A stretch of 64,000 nt of DNA from Clusia tigrina (lineage: Eukaryota; Arthropoda; Insecta; Diptera; Clusiidae): positions 428,140,240-428,204,239 of the forward strand of contig OV050030.1 of the NCBI GenBank assembly GCA_920105625.2, given 5' to 3'. Positions 12,512 through 25,450 of this stretch are shown piece by piece (the stretch's first letter is position 1; each line of letters starts with the position of its first letter). Below the pieces are notes generated by a model. That model saw nothing but the letters and a program-made list of their open reading frames with translations. It was not told where the DNA came from and searched no databases. The position numbers and the translations under genes were made by a program.

Positions 12512-13646
12512 CAGGGGCGGATCTCTGGAGACAGTGTTCGGGCCCGACTCGTTTCAGTGCATGTTCAAATTCTCTTTCAGCAACTGGATACTTTGAAGTC
12601 ATATCATTTAGGAGCAAGCATCACAGCACCTTATGTAACTCCATTTAAGAGATCGAGTTGTTAGAGTTAAGGCAGCATAGGAATATAATCTGGAAGGCGT
12701 GAGTGTGAGGGAACCATTGACGAAGGGGTCGTATTCGAAAATGGACATCGAACGGGGAAGTAAGGCATGCTGATCTAAAGAGCGTACGAGCAACCTAATT
12801 ACTCTACAAGAGGTGTAAAGCATTAAAGGGGGCGTGAGTCTGCTTTGGGGTTATACGAGCAACTGCAGAAACGAGTCAATTTATGAGAAAGTTAGGAAAG
12901 CAACAGACTAAGCCTTCAGCTTTAGAGTAGAATTCACTGGGCGGATGAACTCACAATAGTGGAGAAGTAGGGTGTAAAGTATTGTTAGCTGGGCGGGAAA
13001 ACAAGGTAATCTACACTTGATTAATATGTTCTTGACTATTGAGTGGGATCACGTGCATATGAAGGTGTCTCCAGGCCCGGGAGTATGGGCATATGAAGGT
13101 GTCTCCCGACCCGGGAGGCAACGGTTGAGCTGTTGCTAACGATATTTTACTAGTTAAATATCTCCGACCAAAAAACAGTCTTAGAATAAGTACCGGAATA
13201 CCTAACATAGATGAGCTGCACTGTGAAGATACTAAGAATAAATTGGGACCAAATGATTAACCCATCTTTAGAATCAGTCCACTACTTCACATTCAGTCTG
13301 TTTTGCGTATTCCGGGACCTATTCCAAGTCTGTGTTTGTCGGTCGGAGAGCACTATTCCGAAAGTGTGCCCAAGCAAGATGACTAAAGCGCCCTTTTTCC
13401 ATGGTATTTCGCAGACTCGTTTAATCACATGTCTACACACAATCCAAAGGAATCATAATGTTAATGAAAAAGTTCATTGAACCTCTGACAGGGTGAACCA
13501 CTTACATACAAATTGTTCAAGGCGTGGTTAGTTGATTAGTTACTAGTATAAACAGCACTGAATTATCCTGAAACCTGCGATAAGGTAATATTGAAAAAGC
13601 ATATTTTGAAGGGCCCTGTTTTGGGAAAATCCTCATTCCGCCACTG
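12512..13646. mobile_element. Candidate non-autonomous hAT-family element (1135 bp)
   Basis: The left end is CAGGGGCGGA. The right end read in reverse complement is CAGTGGCGGA, and both ends have GGGCCC about 30 bp inward, as dipteran hAT elements often do. The flanking octamers GCTGCTTT (12504-12511) and ACTACTTT (13647-13654) match at 6 of 8 positions, fitting a decayed 8-bp hAT target duplication. Unique-looking sequence resumes on both sides. No transposase frame is seen inside; a 34-bp tandem duplication lies within it. Confidence 0.6.
13055..13118. repeat. 34-bp tandem duplication
   Basis: GCATATGAAGGTGTCTCC followed by a CCCGGGAG block occurs at 13055 and again at 13089, inside the candidate hAT element. 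Confidence 0.85.
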
Positions 13647-16600
13647 ACTACTTTGCCCCAGTAGGGTTGCCACTTGTTTAGAGTACGTTCTTCTCTTTCT
13701 GCTGACTTCGTTGTTGCATGCTTCAAACGTGGTTCGGTTGGCTGTGTTTGCGCCCACTTCATTTGCCCTGTCAACGGGGGTGGAAATGATTTGAAAATTT
13801 TAATTTTGATTTTGAATTGATGTATGCTGACAGCACCGGGTAGAGACGCACTTTGACCTGTGAGCGCGGACGTGCACAAACATTGACTTCCATAGCAGTC
13901 CGTTGAAATTGGTGTCAAAGGGGTCTGCTAGGAAGTCACAGCACGACAGGAACGATGGCGCAGTTTATTAAGTCACAGCTAGTGAGTCTGTTTGCAGGCC
14001 ATAGATGCATCACACTTCCCAAGAGGAGACTCAAGAGGAGTATGTGACTATAAATGACCACATGGGGTAATTAAAAGTGAAGCTGCACTGCAACGGATTC
14101 TGGAGATTCTTACACTCCATTACTTTCGCGATAAAGTGGAAAGCTTAACAAGAAGCTGTTCATGCATTCAATGACGTTCTGCAGTTGCCTTACCCAGTAA
14201 TGCACAAGTAATTAGGAAGAGAAGTGAAGAGTGAAGTGAGAAATCATAAATTTCTTGAAACTAACTCAGAAAGCTTCAATGATGGCATTAAGTAAAGTGC
14301 TGAATGCGATTGCGAGACTTGACTCGCTCACTCCGAATCTAGGATACGCCCCCAGTATACTTAGTCCGACCGAAGACGACACTGCGTAGTAGAAATTAAG
14401 CAAACTGCAGGACTAATCGGGCCTTCATGTACATACACTAACGAAAGTTGAGTTGGAAATTTGCGAGTTCAATTCAAAGGCAGGCGGAGGGAACGGAAGG
14501 CGCGGGTCTAGCAAGTGTGCGATTTACCTGCCTGGCTATGATGGTAGCTTCGACGGTATATTGTACCGAACGCGTTAACCTGTGTATGAAACCAACACAT
14601 TGCTCGTCCAGCTGCTCGTTGCCTCAGGATATTCGCAAGTCAAACAAATACGAAAGGTGCACCAATTGGGTTCGGATTTGCCTCCTCCTAAAATCAAGTT
14701 CACTTCTATTCAACTCACTTGAAAGGCATTCAGTTTTACCGAGTAATGATTTCTTTTTTTCAGCACTGCTCGATGGTGCAAATCCAGAGCAGAGCGGGTG
14801 CTAATTACAGAGACCCTTCTCACAAGTCCCGTTTACACCGCAGCGCGTTTGACGTAAGTGGCCATATTCATTATGAATTATGATGTGGCGAAAATGGGAG
14901 TTTGTCGAGGGTGTGCACCACAATTAACACACTTTGCACCTTTTCAATCCACCGTGGCCGTTGTTCCTGTGCAGGAGTTGTTTGCTGCAGGGATTTCCAG
15001 CAGCAGCAGCAGCGGCGGCAGGAGTCAAAACAAAAACCCATGCAAGCGTAGTTACGTCTTTTCGATATAGTCGCCTTGGTGAAGTTGTGTGTGGATTTGT
15101 ATTTGTGTGTGTGTGTGTATGTGTGTGTGGGAGGGCATATGTCCTTTTTTGTTTTATTTCATTTTATTAAAACAAATTAGGACAAAGGCGCTTGTTGAAC
15201 ATCTGCTCAAAACCGCTCATAAAAGTTTTATGAGCTGTCGAAATGTGTACACACTGAACGAGACTGAGCGAGGGAGGGAGCGAGAGTGGCACAAAGGATA
15301 AGGCTAATTTGGCCTGCAAGGGTCGGCTCTACAAATGAGCATGTCCGGTTTATTTACAACGAATTACACAGCAATTAATTACCTCAGCATTTATACGAAA
15401 ATGATTCAGTTGACGGGTCCAATTGCTTTAAATAGGTTAGCAGAGCTCATGCTGTCCCTCTCTCGCTCTATCTCACTCTCTCGCTCTGTCTTTGAACCTC
15501 CATTACGTGACTCATTTTCTCATACCTCACGAGTACCAGAAGTGAAGTAATTGCTCCACAAAGCATCTGAACAAAGGCATTCACCACAATTATCCCCCAT
15601 TATCCCGCCCGCTTGCTCGCTGAGCTCAGAAGCCAACCGACAAAGCACCCGCCTACGCTTTCATTGCGCCGACACGGGCAATCGAAGGTCAAATTCGTGT
15701 CGCAATTAATTAAAACGCAATAATCGGCAGAACAAGAAACGAGAGCTTCGCAATTAAACGCGAAATCTGAAAGGATCGGCAGTGGCGGAGGTACGCTGGC
15801 GGCGGCAATTTCGGCAAATCCTTCTTTGTGTCCTGCGCTGGCATACGAATGCTTCTTGTCTGTTTTGTCGGCATGCCGCAATGGCATCCAATTACATCTT
15901 CTTCTGCTGCTGCTGCTGTTGTTGTTGTTGTTGTTGTTGTTGTCATCCTTGCCAGGCTTTGTGTTTGGCGGGAACTTTATTTCAATTTGAATTGCTTGCC
16001 TTTGTGGAGGGGAGGCTGGTGCGACGGTGGCAATACCGCTTGGCTTCTGTGCTTGGAATTAATTCTTCTGCTTGGTCACATGGCGTGCATTTGCTCAAAC
16101 GTAACTCGAGTTGCGTTCGCAGCAAACCGAGTGCGTGCGTACGTGCCCCCGTGTGTGTGTGTGTGTGTGTCTGTCCTCCTTACTTCGTTGTTCATTTGAC
16201 AGTTTGTACTCAATTTTTGCGAGTCTTTCCGTCCGGCGTTGAGCCTAATGAAATCAACTGGAGCGGAATTGAGACGCGACACGTGTGGCGTCCTTAAGTA
16301 GACCATTTGGGCTTTGTGAGTCCTTTCAAATGTTGATTGTGTTCCGCACTCTATAAGTGTTAAAATTGAGAGTCTATCATGGAAGGTTAATTAGCAGAAT
16401 TCTCTGGTATGGATTCAGTTCTCTCGTTTGTGATTCATAGCAACACGTATTTATTATGAGGGCTGTGCAGGTGCGTCTTTATGGACCTTAACTCATTAGT
16501 TATTGCGTGGCTGCCAAGCAAGGTAAGCATTTCCTTGCCTCTCAAATTGATATTTCTCGATATCATAGCAACGACGTTTGTTTCACAGATTTTGCTTTTT

Positions 16601-17204
16601 AGTTTGGATATTTCAACCATAATTACTGTTATCTCCCACCCGCCGCGTACAAATCGAACTATCCACATTAAAGACTCGCACTCTTTGTTCATACTCAGGA
16701 CAACAACTTGCAATCCAAAAGTTCAAATACACTCTCAAGATTCACAAGTCAAAGGACAAGCAGAGAGCTGGTGATTGTAGCACACGAGTGAACCAGAAAC
16801 TGCCAACGAGACCACCTAAGAATGCATCACTGGCATAGGAATCGGATCGAGTGCACTTCAGACATGAACGTACCAGGGACTCATGTTCATATTCTCGATT
16901 ATTGGCTCGGAGAATAATCAGGACTTACTTGGAATTGTGTGGCTCCAAACTGAAAATGAGGCCGCTCATGCGAATCTCAGTTGTCAGAAGCAACGAATCT
17001 GAGCCATGCAGAGCCAAAAACCCAAAACAAGCGTGAATCCACGAATGAGTCGAATATGTTTGGTGAGTGTGAATCATAAGTGTGATAGAATCGTACTCAT
17101 TGAAGCAGTGTTCCAGTGGCTCTGTCGATCGTCGCAGGTATTACATAGTAAGGTAGCTGAATGCAATGGTAGCTATCATGCAACTATGAAGGCGTTCAAC
17201 CGCT

Positions 17205-17412
17205 CTCTATCTCTATCTTCCCCCCCTCTCTCTCTCTATCTCTCTCTATCCCTCTCTATCTCTCTCTATCCCTCTCTATCTCTCTCTAAGCGCTGTCCTT
17301 GTGCTGACTATTACCATCCCATGTATGGGAAATTTTGAGTCAGTGCTTGAACGGCGCCACACCGTGGTATCACAATGGGCCATTATGTGTGTACCTACCT
17401 ACCTATCTCTAC

Positions 17413-17446
<34 letters not shown>

Positions 17447-17565
17447 ATCTCTCTATCTCTCTCTCTATCTCTCTATCTCTCACTATCTCTCTCTATATCT
17501 CTCTATCTCTCTCTATCTCTCTCTATATCTCTCTATCTCTCTATCTCTCTCTATATCTCTCTCTA

Positions 17566-17596
<31 letters not shown>

Positions 17597-17621
17597 GTAT
17601 CTCTCTATCTCTCTCTCTATA

Positions 17622-17661
<40 letters not shown>

Positions 17662-17863
17662 CCTCCATCTCTCTCTATCTCCGTCTCTCTCTATCTCCGT
17701 CTCGCTCTATCTCCGTAGCTCCCTCCCTCTCCCCCTCTCTCTATCTCTCTCCCTCCCTCTCTCTCTCTGTCTCTCTATCTCTCTATCTCTCTCTATCTCT
17801 CTCTATATCTCTCTATCTCTCTCTATCTCTCTCTATATCTCTCTATCTCTCTATCTCTCTCTA

Positions 17864-17894
<31 letters not shown>

Positions 17895-17947
17895 GTATCT
17901 CTCTATCTCTCTCTATATCTCTCTATCTCTCTCTATCTCTCTCTATA

Positions 17948-17994
<47 letters not shown>

Positions 17995-18180
17995 ACCTCC
18001 ATCTCTCTATCTCCGTCTCTCTCTCTATCTCCGTCTCGCTCTATCTCCGTATCTCCCTCCCTCTCCCCCTCTCTCTATCTCTCTCCCTCCCTCTCTCTCT
18101 CTGTCTCTCTGTCTCTCTCTCTCCCTCCCTCTCTCTCTGTCTCTCTCTCCCTCCCTGTCTCTCTCTCTCCCTCACTGTCT
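17205..18180. repeat. CT-rich TATCTC-type satellite with higher-order repeat
   Basis: A short CT tract (17205-17287) is followed, after the retrotransposon end at about 17355, by an almost uninterrupted array of CTATCTCT-type units (about 17405-18180). Landmark ACCTCCATCTCTC...CCGTCTCGCTCTATCTCCG recurs at 17661 and 17995, about 334 bp apart, so a block has itself duplicated. The long open frames here are artefacts of the repeat. Confidence 0.95.
17355..17410 (+). mobile_element. Non-LTR 3' terminus abutting the TATCTC satellite
   Basis: GTGGTATCACAATGGGCCAT followed by ACCTACCTACCT matches the 3' ends at 8.7 and 24.6 kb. The tail grades without a break into TATCTCTACCTATCTCTC and then the long CT-rich array. 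Confidence 0.65.
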
Positions 18181-19356
18181 TCGAGTTATTTAATTTCAAT
18201 TACGTACGAAATTATTATTTGAGCGCTGCCAACGCCTACAACACAAGCTCGCCACCCCACCCCACCCAAACCTCCAGTTCTGCGTTCTCATTCCACTGCC
18301 TGCCTAAGTTACCGCCTCACTGCAGCTTAAGCTGATTGTGCGTTAAATGTCCTGCGGCCTCTATTTACAGTTTGGCTTATTTGTCACTGATTTTCATTTT
18401 GTTGCCGCTTTAACTGCTTATTAAGTGCGCACAAAGCAACGCCCGCCAGCCAGACCCGTTCGCCGCTGTACCCGCCTGAGAAGCTAATTAAATACGTAGA
18501 GGCACGTGTCGCCGACGCACCCGGACACCCGGGCACCCGCTCAAATGTCTTTGACAAAGCACGAGCGACGAAATGTGTCACTGCCAAGGAGAAAAGGATA
18601 CACAAATACAAATTAGCCAAAAATCTTCAGTGTGTGTACGTGTGTGAGTGTGTCGCTTCGTGGCGTATGTGTATGTGTCTACACAGGGGCGGCAATGCTT
18701 TTGACTTTTGTTGTTGTCGCCAGAGCTGGCGTAGCCGCTGCTGCCTTTGTTGTGACGCATGTTCAGTGTTGCATTACATAATAATTTTGAAACAAAAACC
18801 GTTATTATGTGAGCACAACAACAACAACAACGAGAACAACAACAACGGGGACCCCAACAACAAAGGAGGGTTCAGTCAGACTCGAGGCATTTTAATAAAC
18901 GAGTCCTTTCTCTGTTTGTCGACGTTTGTTTGCTGTTTTATTTATACCGTATTTAATTTGAGTTCCATCACGTGACTTTCTGCCTCCCAAGGAATTCTGG
19001 CAGGGTGAATCCGCCAGTCGTCTGAGTCTGGTTCCATTTTGAATACGAACTTTTGAAACAGACACACAAGCCAAAGCAGAGGAAGACTCCACAACTCTGG
19101 AAGGTAGAACTAACCTTGATGGAGGTAGCGATGGTGGCTCTGAAGCAGACTTTCCCAAGCTTACACTGGCAAAATTTCCTTAAATCTGCTTGAATTGAAT
19201 ATGAAGAGAAATGAACCTGATGACCCAAGGTGGCGTAACCTCAGAGGATCTTCAAAGCTGTGCACGCGGGCGAAAGCTGTTTTAAGCTTCCTTTGTGTGT
19301 ACTTGTCACCAGAGAACAAAGAAAGGAAAGTCTTTTTCGCTCCCAGCGTCCGCAGC

Positions 19357-19426
19357 GGACACACCACGATTTTGAGTGGACTCACCACGATTCCGAGTGG
19401 ATTCACCACGATTTTCAGTGGATTCG
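19357..19426. repeat. 21-bp tandem repeat, about 3.3 copies
   Basis: GGACACACCACGATTTTGAGT, GGACTCACCACGATTCCGAGT and GGATTCACCACGATTTTCAGT follow directly, then a partial copy. Confidence 0.9.
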
Positions 19427-20242
19427 TATACAATGTCCGTCTGCTTTATTTCGCTGCTTTGCCGTTTGACGGTTAAGTTTCCTTTCTCTGTGTTCTCTGC
19501 TTGTCACCACTCGTGTGTGTGTGTTCAGAATTCCCCCAAACTCGACACAGCAGAGCGACAGTCAATGATCGACAATGTGAAGGTTTCAGTATTGAGCTAC
19601 ACCTGAAGAGTTCAGTTTAACTATATCTCAAGCCGATTTCGAGTCTCTTGTCTCTTTCCTCCATGCTCTGCTTTGCAGCTCCTTTGTGAAAATCAATATC
19701 CTTGTCGGCTTCTTAACTAATTAAAATATTTCCGTTGGCGTCTTTGTTTTCGATAATTGCCGCAGACAAACGACAAAACGAGTGCCCCGAAATGAAGCAG
19801 GATGCTTCAACACAAAGCCCTCGGAAGACCCTGTTCGCTGCTCGTTCTGATCCAGCGCCTCTGCTACCGCCACTTTGTCATGGCGAGGCAGCTTTGCGGA
19901 ACTAAAAATTAACCTTCAAAGAGCGAAATCAAAACTGCGCGACGAACAAAGCAACCAAACATGTCATAAACGCGGCGGCAGCGGCTTCATTGTTGGCAAT
20001 TATGACGTGCCCGCTTGGCGGAAAGGACGCCGCAGCATAGAAATAAAAATTAAATAGCAAAAAAGCAGTGCACGCATGCATACCTGTCTGCATATGCGGC
20101 CCCTGAACGCGGCCAGCGTGCAATTAGAACCGCGGGACGCAGTTCACCTCACCACCACCCGGGGTCGGATCGGGGTATCTCCACCACTGGGACCAACCAA
20201 TTTGAGCACATGCAAAAGCGAAAAGAGTGGAATTGCGTGCCT

Positions 20243-20503
20243 TAATTGAATTAAACTCGCAACCCTTTGTCTCCGGCATCCTTTTCTTTGGCAAAATTTC
20301 ACAATTTCCTTTCCTTGCCAATTCCAATTTCAGGCGCCAGTATCAATGTCCTTAAGCGCCGCATGTCGTCCCAGGTCGGGTAGTGTGGAAACGTGTATAC
20401 GTGTAAGTTGCCCACCTATGGCGATGCTTGACTCATAGCCTGGGACGCCACTAGCCAACTAAGTTTGCCCGCTAAACTGCTGCTGCAGCTTTTAATTGAA
20501 TTA
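20243..20503. promoter_or_regulatory. Two identical paired-class P3 palindromes in the Rx intron
   Basis: TAATTGAATTA (TAAT-N3-ATTA) occurs at 20243-20253 and 20493-20503 in a unique-looking island. P3 sites are the known cooperative dimer targets of Gln50 paired-class homeodomains such as Rx, so an autoregulatory or HRO-cluster enhancer is possible. Function is inferred. Confidence 0.4.
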
Positions 20504-23500
20504 ATTGTTGAAATGTTGTTGTTGTTGTTGTTGTTGTTTTTGTTGTTTTTGTCACTCCACACTGAACTACAAATTGTTGCAATATTAATAAAATTGATTG
20601 AATTGCATGTCTCCGTGAGCCGCTGAACCCCTTATTCCCAGTTGGGTGTCTTCACTGCAGCACGCTTCAGCTCGGTTCGCTTCGAGTCAGCGCTCGCAGG
20701 TGTTTCAGGCTTTGCAATTATACTGAAATCCAGGCCAGCAAGGCCATCCACGTCTCCTGGCAGCAGTTCCGCTGCAAATATGTGTAATTAACAGACAATT
20801 GCCGGCTTCTGAGTTGAGTGAAGTGGAGATTTCCCACGGCGCTGTGATGACAGTCCGATCAAGGCAGCAATCGAATTGGAACTGCTGAAAGTTGAAATTG
20901 ATTAACTCCAAACCAGGCATCTGGGCCAATAGTAACCAAGGTATCTGCAATCTGGGAATAACGTTTTCAAGGGAACGGGAGTACTAAACTTGATATCGTC
21001 ATTTCACTGCTTCGTGTAAGATGTGGATTTTGTGTGTGCTGTTCGTGAAGAATCCGTGAAGTGAGGTACGCCGGAGAGCCGCCGGTGAAGGAGGTCTCCA
21101 AGCACTCAGGCAATGATGCCCATTGTACTGTAGATAGATTGCGTACTGTACAAGCCAGTCTTCAAAAAAAGTGTCCAGAGCCACTTGCTGGGCTGTTCCC
21201 CAGAATAACGTTCAGGTGTCCCTTCAAAAGGTTATTGTTATCACCGCCGGTTGCAACATGATTCAAACCCACTACAAATAAGTTCCTTCCCCATCGCTCC
21301 ACTGGAATGACACGAGTCCAAACGAAGCTCTGTTCCTCTTCTAAGTCTGGTCCTCAATGCTCTCAAACTCTTCGTAGGTGTTGCCAAGTTCAGGCGACTT
21401 AAATGTGACTTAAATTTGGCAGCATTCTTTGCTCAAAATGGCATCAACATTGAACCCAGTTCTAAATTTTTATTATTGCTTTGCGTAGAAATTTGATTCG
21501 CAGTTTTAAGGGTATTTAATTAGTGTCCTTTCCCATGGTCCAATACAAGGTAATCGATTCTCCTTTATTTTATTGTGCATTTTTTCGTCTGTTTTCGCCT
21601 TAGCTTCGAATAAAGTGAGAAAAGTTCGACCAAATAGGCCCAAGCTAAGAAAGGTGGAATACTCACGCAGGACTTTGGTTTCGGCTGTTTAAAAAAATTA
21701 TTTTCTGTTCATTTTCGTCGGAGTCCTCACTTCACTCACACTCATTCCACATAATTTTGGTTTAACATCACCAGAGTCGGCAGAGAGCAAAGTTCGTACG
21801 ACGAAAATACAAGGCCCCATCTTGATCCTGCCTTTCTTGTGTCCTTTTCCGAAGCAGCCACTTCTCACTTTGACATTTTTGAGTAGAATTTTGCTAACTT
21901 TTCCCTAGTAACGTTTTCATATGAGAAGCTAACTTGGAAAGTAAATTAATTTGAAAAGCTGTAAATGGAAAATTGCACAAAGTTGGATGAAGCGGAGTCC
22001 CATTAACATCCAGCACAGTCCTCGAAACCACGCTTCCGTGCTTCGTTAAAACATTCAGAATACGGAATACAGCACGGCGCGGTAATCATTTTCGTTAATC
22101 CATTTAAATTTCGTATCCTTCTCAAGTTGCCGAAAAGCAGACCCGGGGGGCATGGAGAAGAGGCAGGAGTCGACTCCCGGCGAAATTGTGAAACTTTTCA
22201 ATTAATTTGTATTAAAATTTTAATTTTCAATATTTTTAGCTTTGTAGCGAAATATTTGCCCAAAACGGCACCCACCCACCCACTGACACCCACTCACACC
22301 CACTCTCACACACACACACACACACTCACTCAGTGAGAGCACGTTAACATATCGTGAAAGGGAGGCTGCAAATAAGCGGCATTTTTAAGCGAATCAGGCT
22401 CGGAAAAGTTTCGAAAATTGTAATCAATAAATTAGTTTAATTTCCGTCGCGCTGCAGCGAAGAGTAACAATTTCCAATTCAGAATTTGCCGAGAAGCGCC
22501 AGCGACGTGGACACATGCTGTTCGCCAGCAACTGGGGGAGGCCGCGCGGGGGCGTTCGCCGGAGAAGTGAATGCTAATTTAAGCAGCTCGCTGGGGAAAT
22601 GCAGGCGGAAAAAGCGCTCAAATCAAAATCTCTTCACAGAGTCGCTTTTCGTGCCACTTTCGAAATGAACTCGCAAACTTTTCCGAGCAGCGCATAGGGG
22701 GCGGCAGTGGGTGGGGGACCAAGCAGTGCGCGCACACAGTTCGTCAAGTTTCAGCATTTTTATTAAGCTTGAGTCCTTGTGTGTTAAAAGTCAATTTTCC
22801 AATTTGCAAACTGTCAGAAACATTCGAAAAGCAATTTATGTGTGTGCGCGCTGCCCCTCGCACAGCCCGCTTCCCCACTCCACACATACACACACACGCA
22901 TACACTTACAGGTGTACACAGGACCGGAGCCAGCAGCCCAACAAGGGAGCAAACCTGCTCCTGTCCCTTGTCGCCTGCCGCCTGCCGCTGCCAAAGTGCG
23001 TGCTGCAGAAGAAGTTTTCCAATAAAACTGCCAACCTACTCAAGCGTGTGGCAGGGGGCTGGGAGACGGACGATCGCCCCACTCCGCTACGCAGCTCCCA
23101 CTGAAAAAACGAAAACAAAATGAAAAGCAAAGGACCCAAATTGTCTGCCGCTGAGCAAAGTTTATGAAAAAGATTAAAGTTGAAAAGTGGTTGCGAAGTT
23201 GCGAAGCCAGAGAGCGTAAAAGCACCACGACACCAGCAGCGAACGCCCATTTTGCCAGGCGAGCCAACAACCCCACCACCGAAGCACACACACGCCGACA
23301 CAAGTGCCCTGAGTCAATAAGGAGCCGGGGGTGGGAGGGCGACACGGTGCAGTCAGCATCAGAGCTGAAAGATAAAAGCTCACAGGCGGTGGGCAGGCGC
23401 CTGAGTGTGGTGGTGGGTGTGGGCGGTGTCTGCGCTCTGCTGTCGTGTGTACGTGCTCTGTGCATGTGTGTGTGTATGCTGTGTGAGCGAGTGTGTGTGT

Positions 23501-24276
23501 GTTGTTTTCATTATGGCGCGCCATGAATGGAAATTACAAAATTGATTTTGATGATTTAATTAAAATGAAGAAGCACAAATTAAAACAGCCAGGCGGGTGT
23601 GCGGTGGGAAGTGGCGTAGCGAAATGCCAATTTTCATTTGCAGGCATGGCATTTATCCTCGCAGGGAGTGCCTCCAAATGAAAGCCCAGGGTAAATCAGG
23701 GCTCAGTTAAGTAAGCAATTGAAACCTTCTTTTTCCAATTAGAAACTAAATACAAGAAACCCCTTCAAAATACTGGTATAAGGGCGTGGCATTTCTAACA
23801 ACATGGATTATTTGTAGGTATCCATTCAGACCATGAGCGAAGAAGACAAACTATTGAACAATTATGAGTGCAATTATCGCACGGAATAATGCTCTGTATT
23901 CGGAATAGTTGGACGTAGAAAGATGCCCATAGTTCCGTTTCCAAAGAATCCCTGCGTCCAGCAACTCAGGCTTCAAGTTGAAGTTCTCAAACAAAAACCA
24001 CGCTTGGCCCACGGAGCTTTCGCGTTTCGTGGAAGCTTAAAATTAGAGTCATTGCCAAGTAATGAAAAAGCTCTTTGTCTGCGACGTAATATCCAAAATC
24101 ACGCTACGATTCAGGCCAAACTCCTGGCTTTGTATGTATTTTGGTCCTGCTTGTGCAACTTATGAGCTACAAGGATGTTTCAATCAGTACTTTAAAAATT
24201 TCTTGGACAGAGCTTTCCTGAGTTTTGTCAAATGGAAATCCTATGAAGTACTCGTTGGCTGAAATTGTTACTGTAA

Positions 24277-24670
24277 ATGGGAAAAGTGAGACTCTTTTGT
24301 CACAAAGGAAGGAGAAATAGCCCTATTAAAGACTGGACTCTAGGCACTCACGGGTGTAGGCTGGGGATTGCCTCTAACGACTTCTGCAGGAGTTGCATGG
24401 ACGAGGAGGAGGAAGAGTCCATTGCACAACTGTTATGCACGTATCCAGCGTTGTCCAGAAGGAGGCGTACTTTCCTGGGTGACCACTTTCTGGACTTTTT
24501 GTGAGATATTTCAAATAAAAAGATTAGATCCATCAACTGCTTCATTAAAAGCTCCAAATGGCTGGACCTTTGAAAGGGATGGGACCTGATGCCTCATGCG
24601 GTACCACAAAGGTCAATGTTGACATAAGTGCGACCTTCGGGCGGCCGTCTTACCTACCTACCTAACCCCA
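24277..24670 (+). mobile_element. Non-LTR retrotransposon 3' end with (TACC)n tail
   Basis: The + frame 24277-24504 gives the C-terminal zinc-knuckle-like region of RNase H-type non-LTR elements (NDFCRSCMDEEEEES, CTYPALSRRRRTFLG). A 3'UTR follows with CTCATGCGGTACCACAAAGG, GGGCGGCCGTCT and a TACCTACCTACC tail ending at about 24667. Confidence 0.82.
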
Positions 24671-25109
24671 TATTGAAGTAAATTATACTCGTATCTCAGC
24701 AAAACCCAGAGACAGCATGTACCAAATCTTACAGCAATTGCATCCAACAACATTTCCAAATTTAGGCCCTACTATCCTGATATATAAGATCAGGCTGGCC
24801 GCACGCCACACATATGCCTATTGATCCTTGGCGGTACCAGATGAAGCTAGTCCTCTACATAGATTTGTAGTAGGCATCTTGTAGGATGTCTGCGCTGTGG
24901 GGCCTAAAGTATTGCGTGTTTTTGACATACGCATAAGAGATGTTCCAAAGTCTCCTTCGTCCCAGCTCCCCGAATTTCATACGTCGTCATTGCTGATTCC
25001 TATCTTGTATGCGTACGACGGTATTAAACTGTGGCGTGTTAGTTCTGCAGTCCTTCGTGAAAGTGCCAGTAGAAATCTAGTATACTTTCCAATGTTTGAC
25101 TTGCACAGG

Positions 25110-25450
25110 ACTTTTCAAGTTCTGCAGGTGGTCAAGCTATTCCACCTCGCCATTACCTGCCTCTTCATATCTTCGTCAATTTCATTGCGTAGATTTTCGA
25201 GAGGTTTCTGTGTGTCGTTTTCTTGTTCTGGTGATAGATGAACAGCTCTTTTGGCAATCTCATCTACTATTTCGTTTCCTTTAATGCCATTATGACCCGG
25301 CACCCAATAGATATGTAGCCGTCTATTGGCGGCTAACCTTTCTATGTCTTCAGAACATTCTTGGACGTAATATGGTATGGGATAATTGCGTTTATCGCTT
25401 GACTATCTAAGTACATATTTACCTTGGAGACGCTTTGTTTTAGTGTAGGG
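25110..25450 (-). mobile_element. Non-LTR retrotransposon fragment (RNase H end)
   Basis: The minus strand reads VNMYLDSQAINAIIPYH (about 25380-25430) and then, nearer 25250-25310, the RNase H signature WVPGHNGIKGNEIVDEIAK. Frameshifts are present. It lies opposite in strand to the fragment at 24277, so the two are separate insertions. Confidence 0.8.

Noticed and set aside
15779..15795. CAGTGGCGGAGG, resembling a hAT terminus
   Set aside because: No partner end or 8-bp duplication found nearby.
16461..16490. GCTGTGCAGGTGCGT as a possible donor for the missing homeodomain exon
   Set aside because: Upstream codons do not match homeodomain residues 30-46.
17301..18335. 344-codon and overlapping 272-codon Leu/Ser-rich frames
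   Set aside because: Pure translation of the TATCTC satellite.
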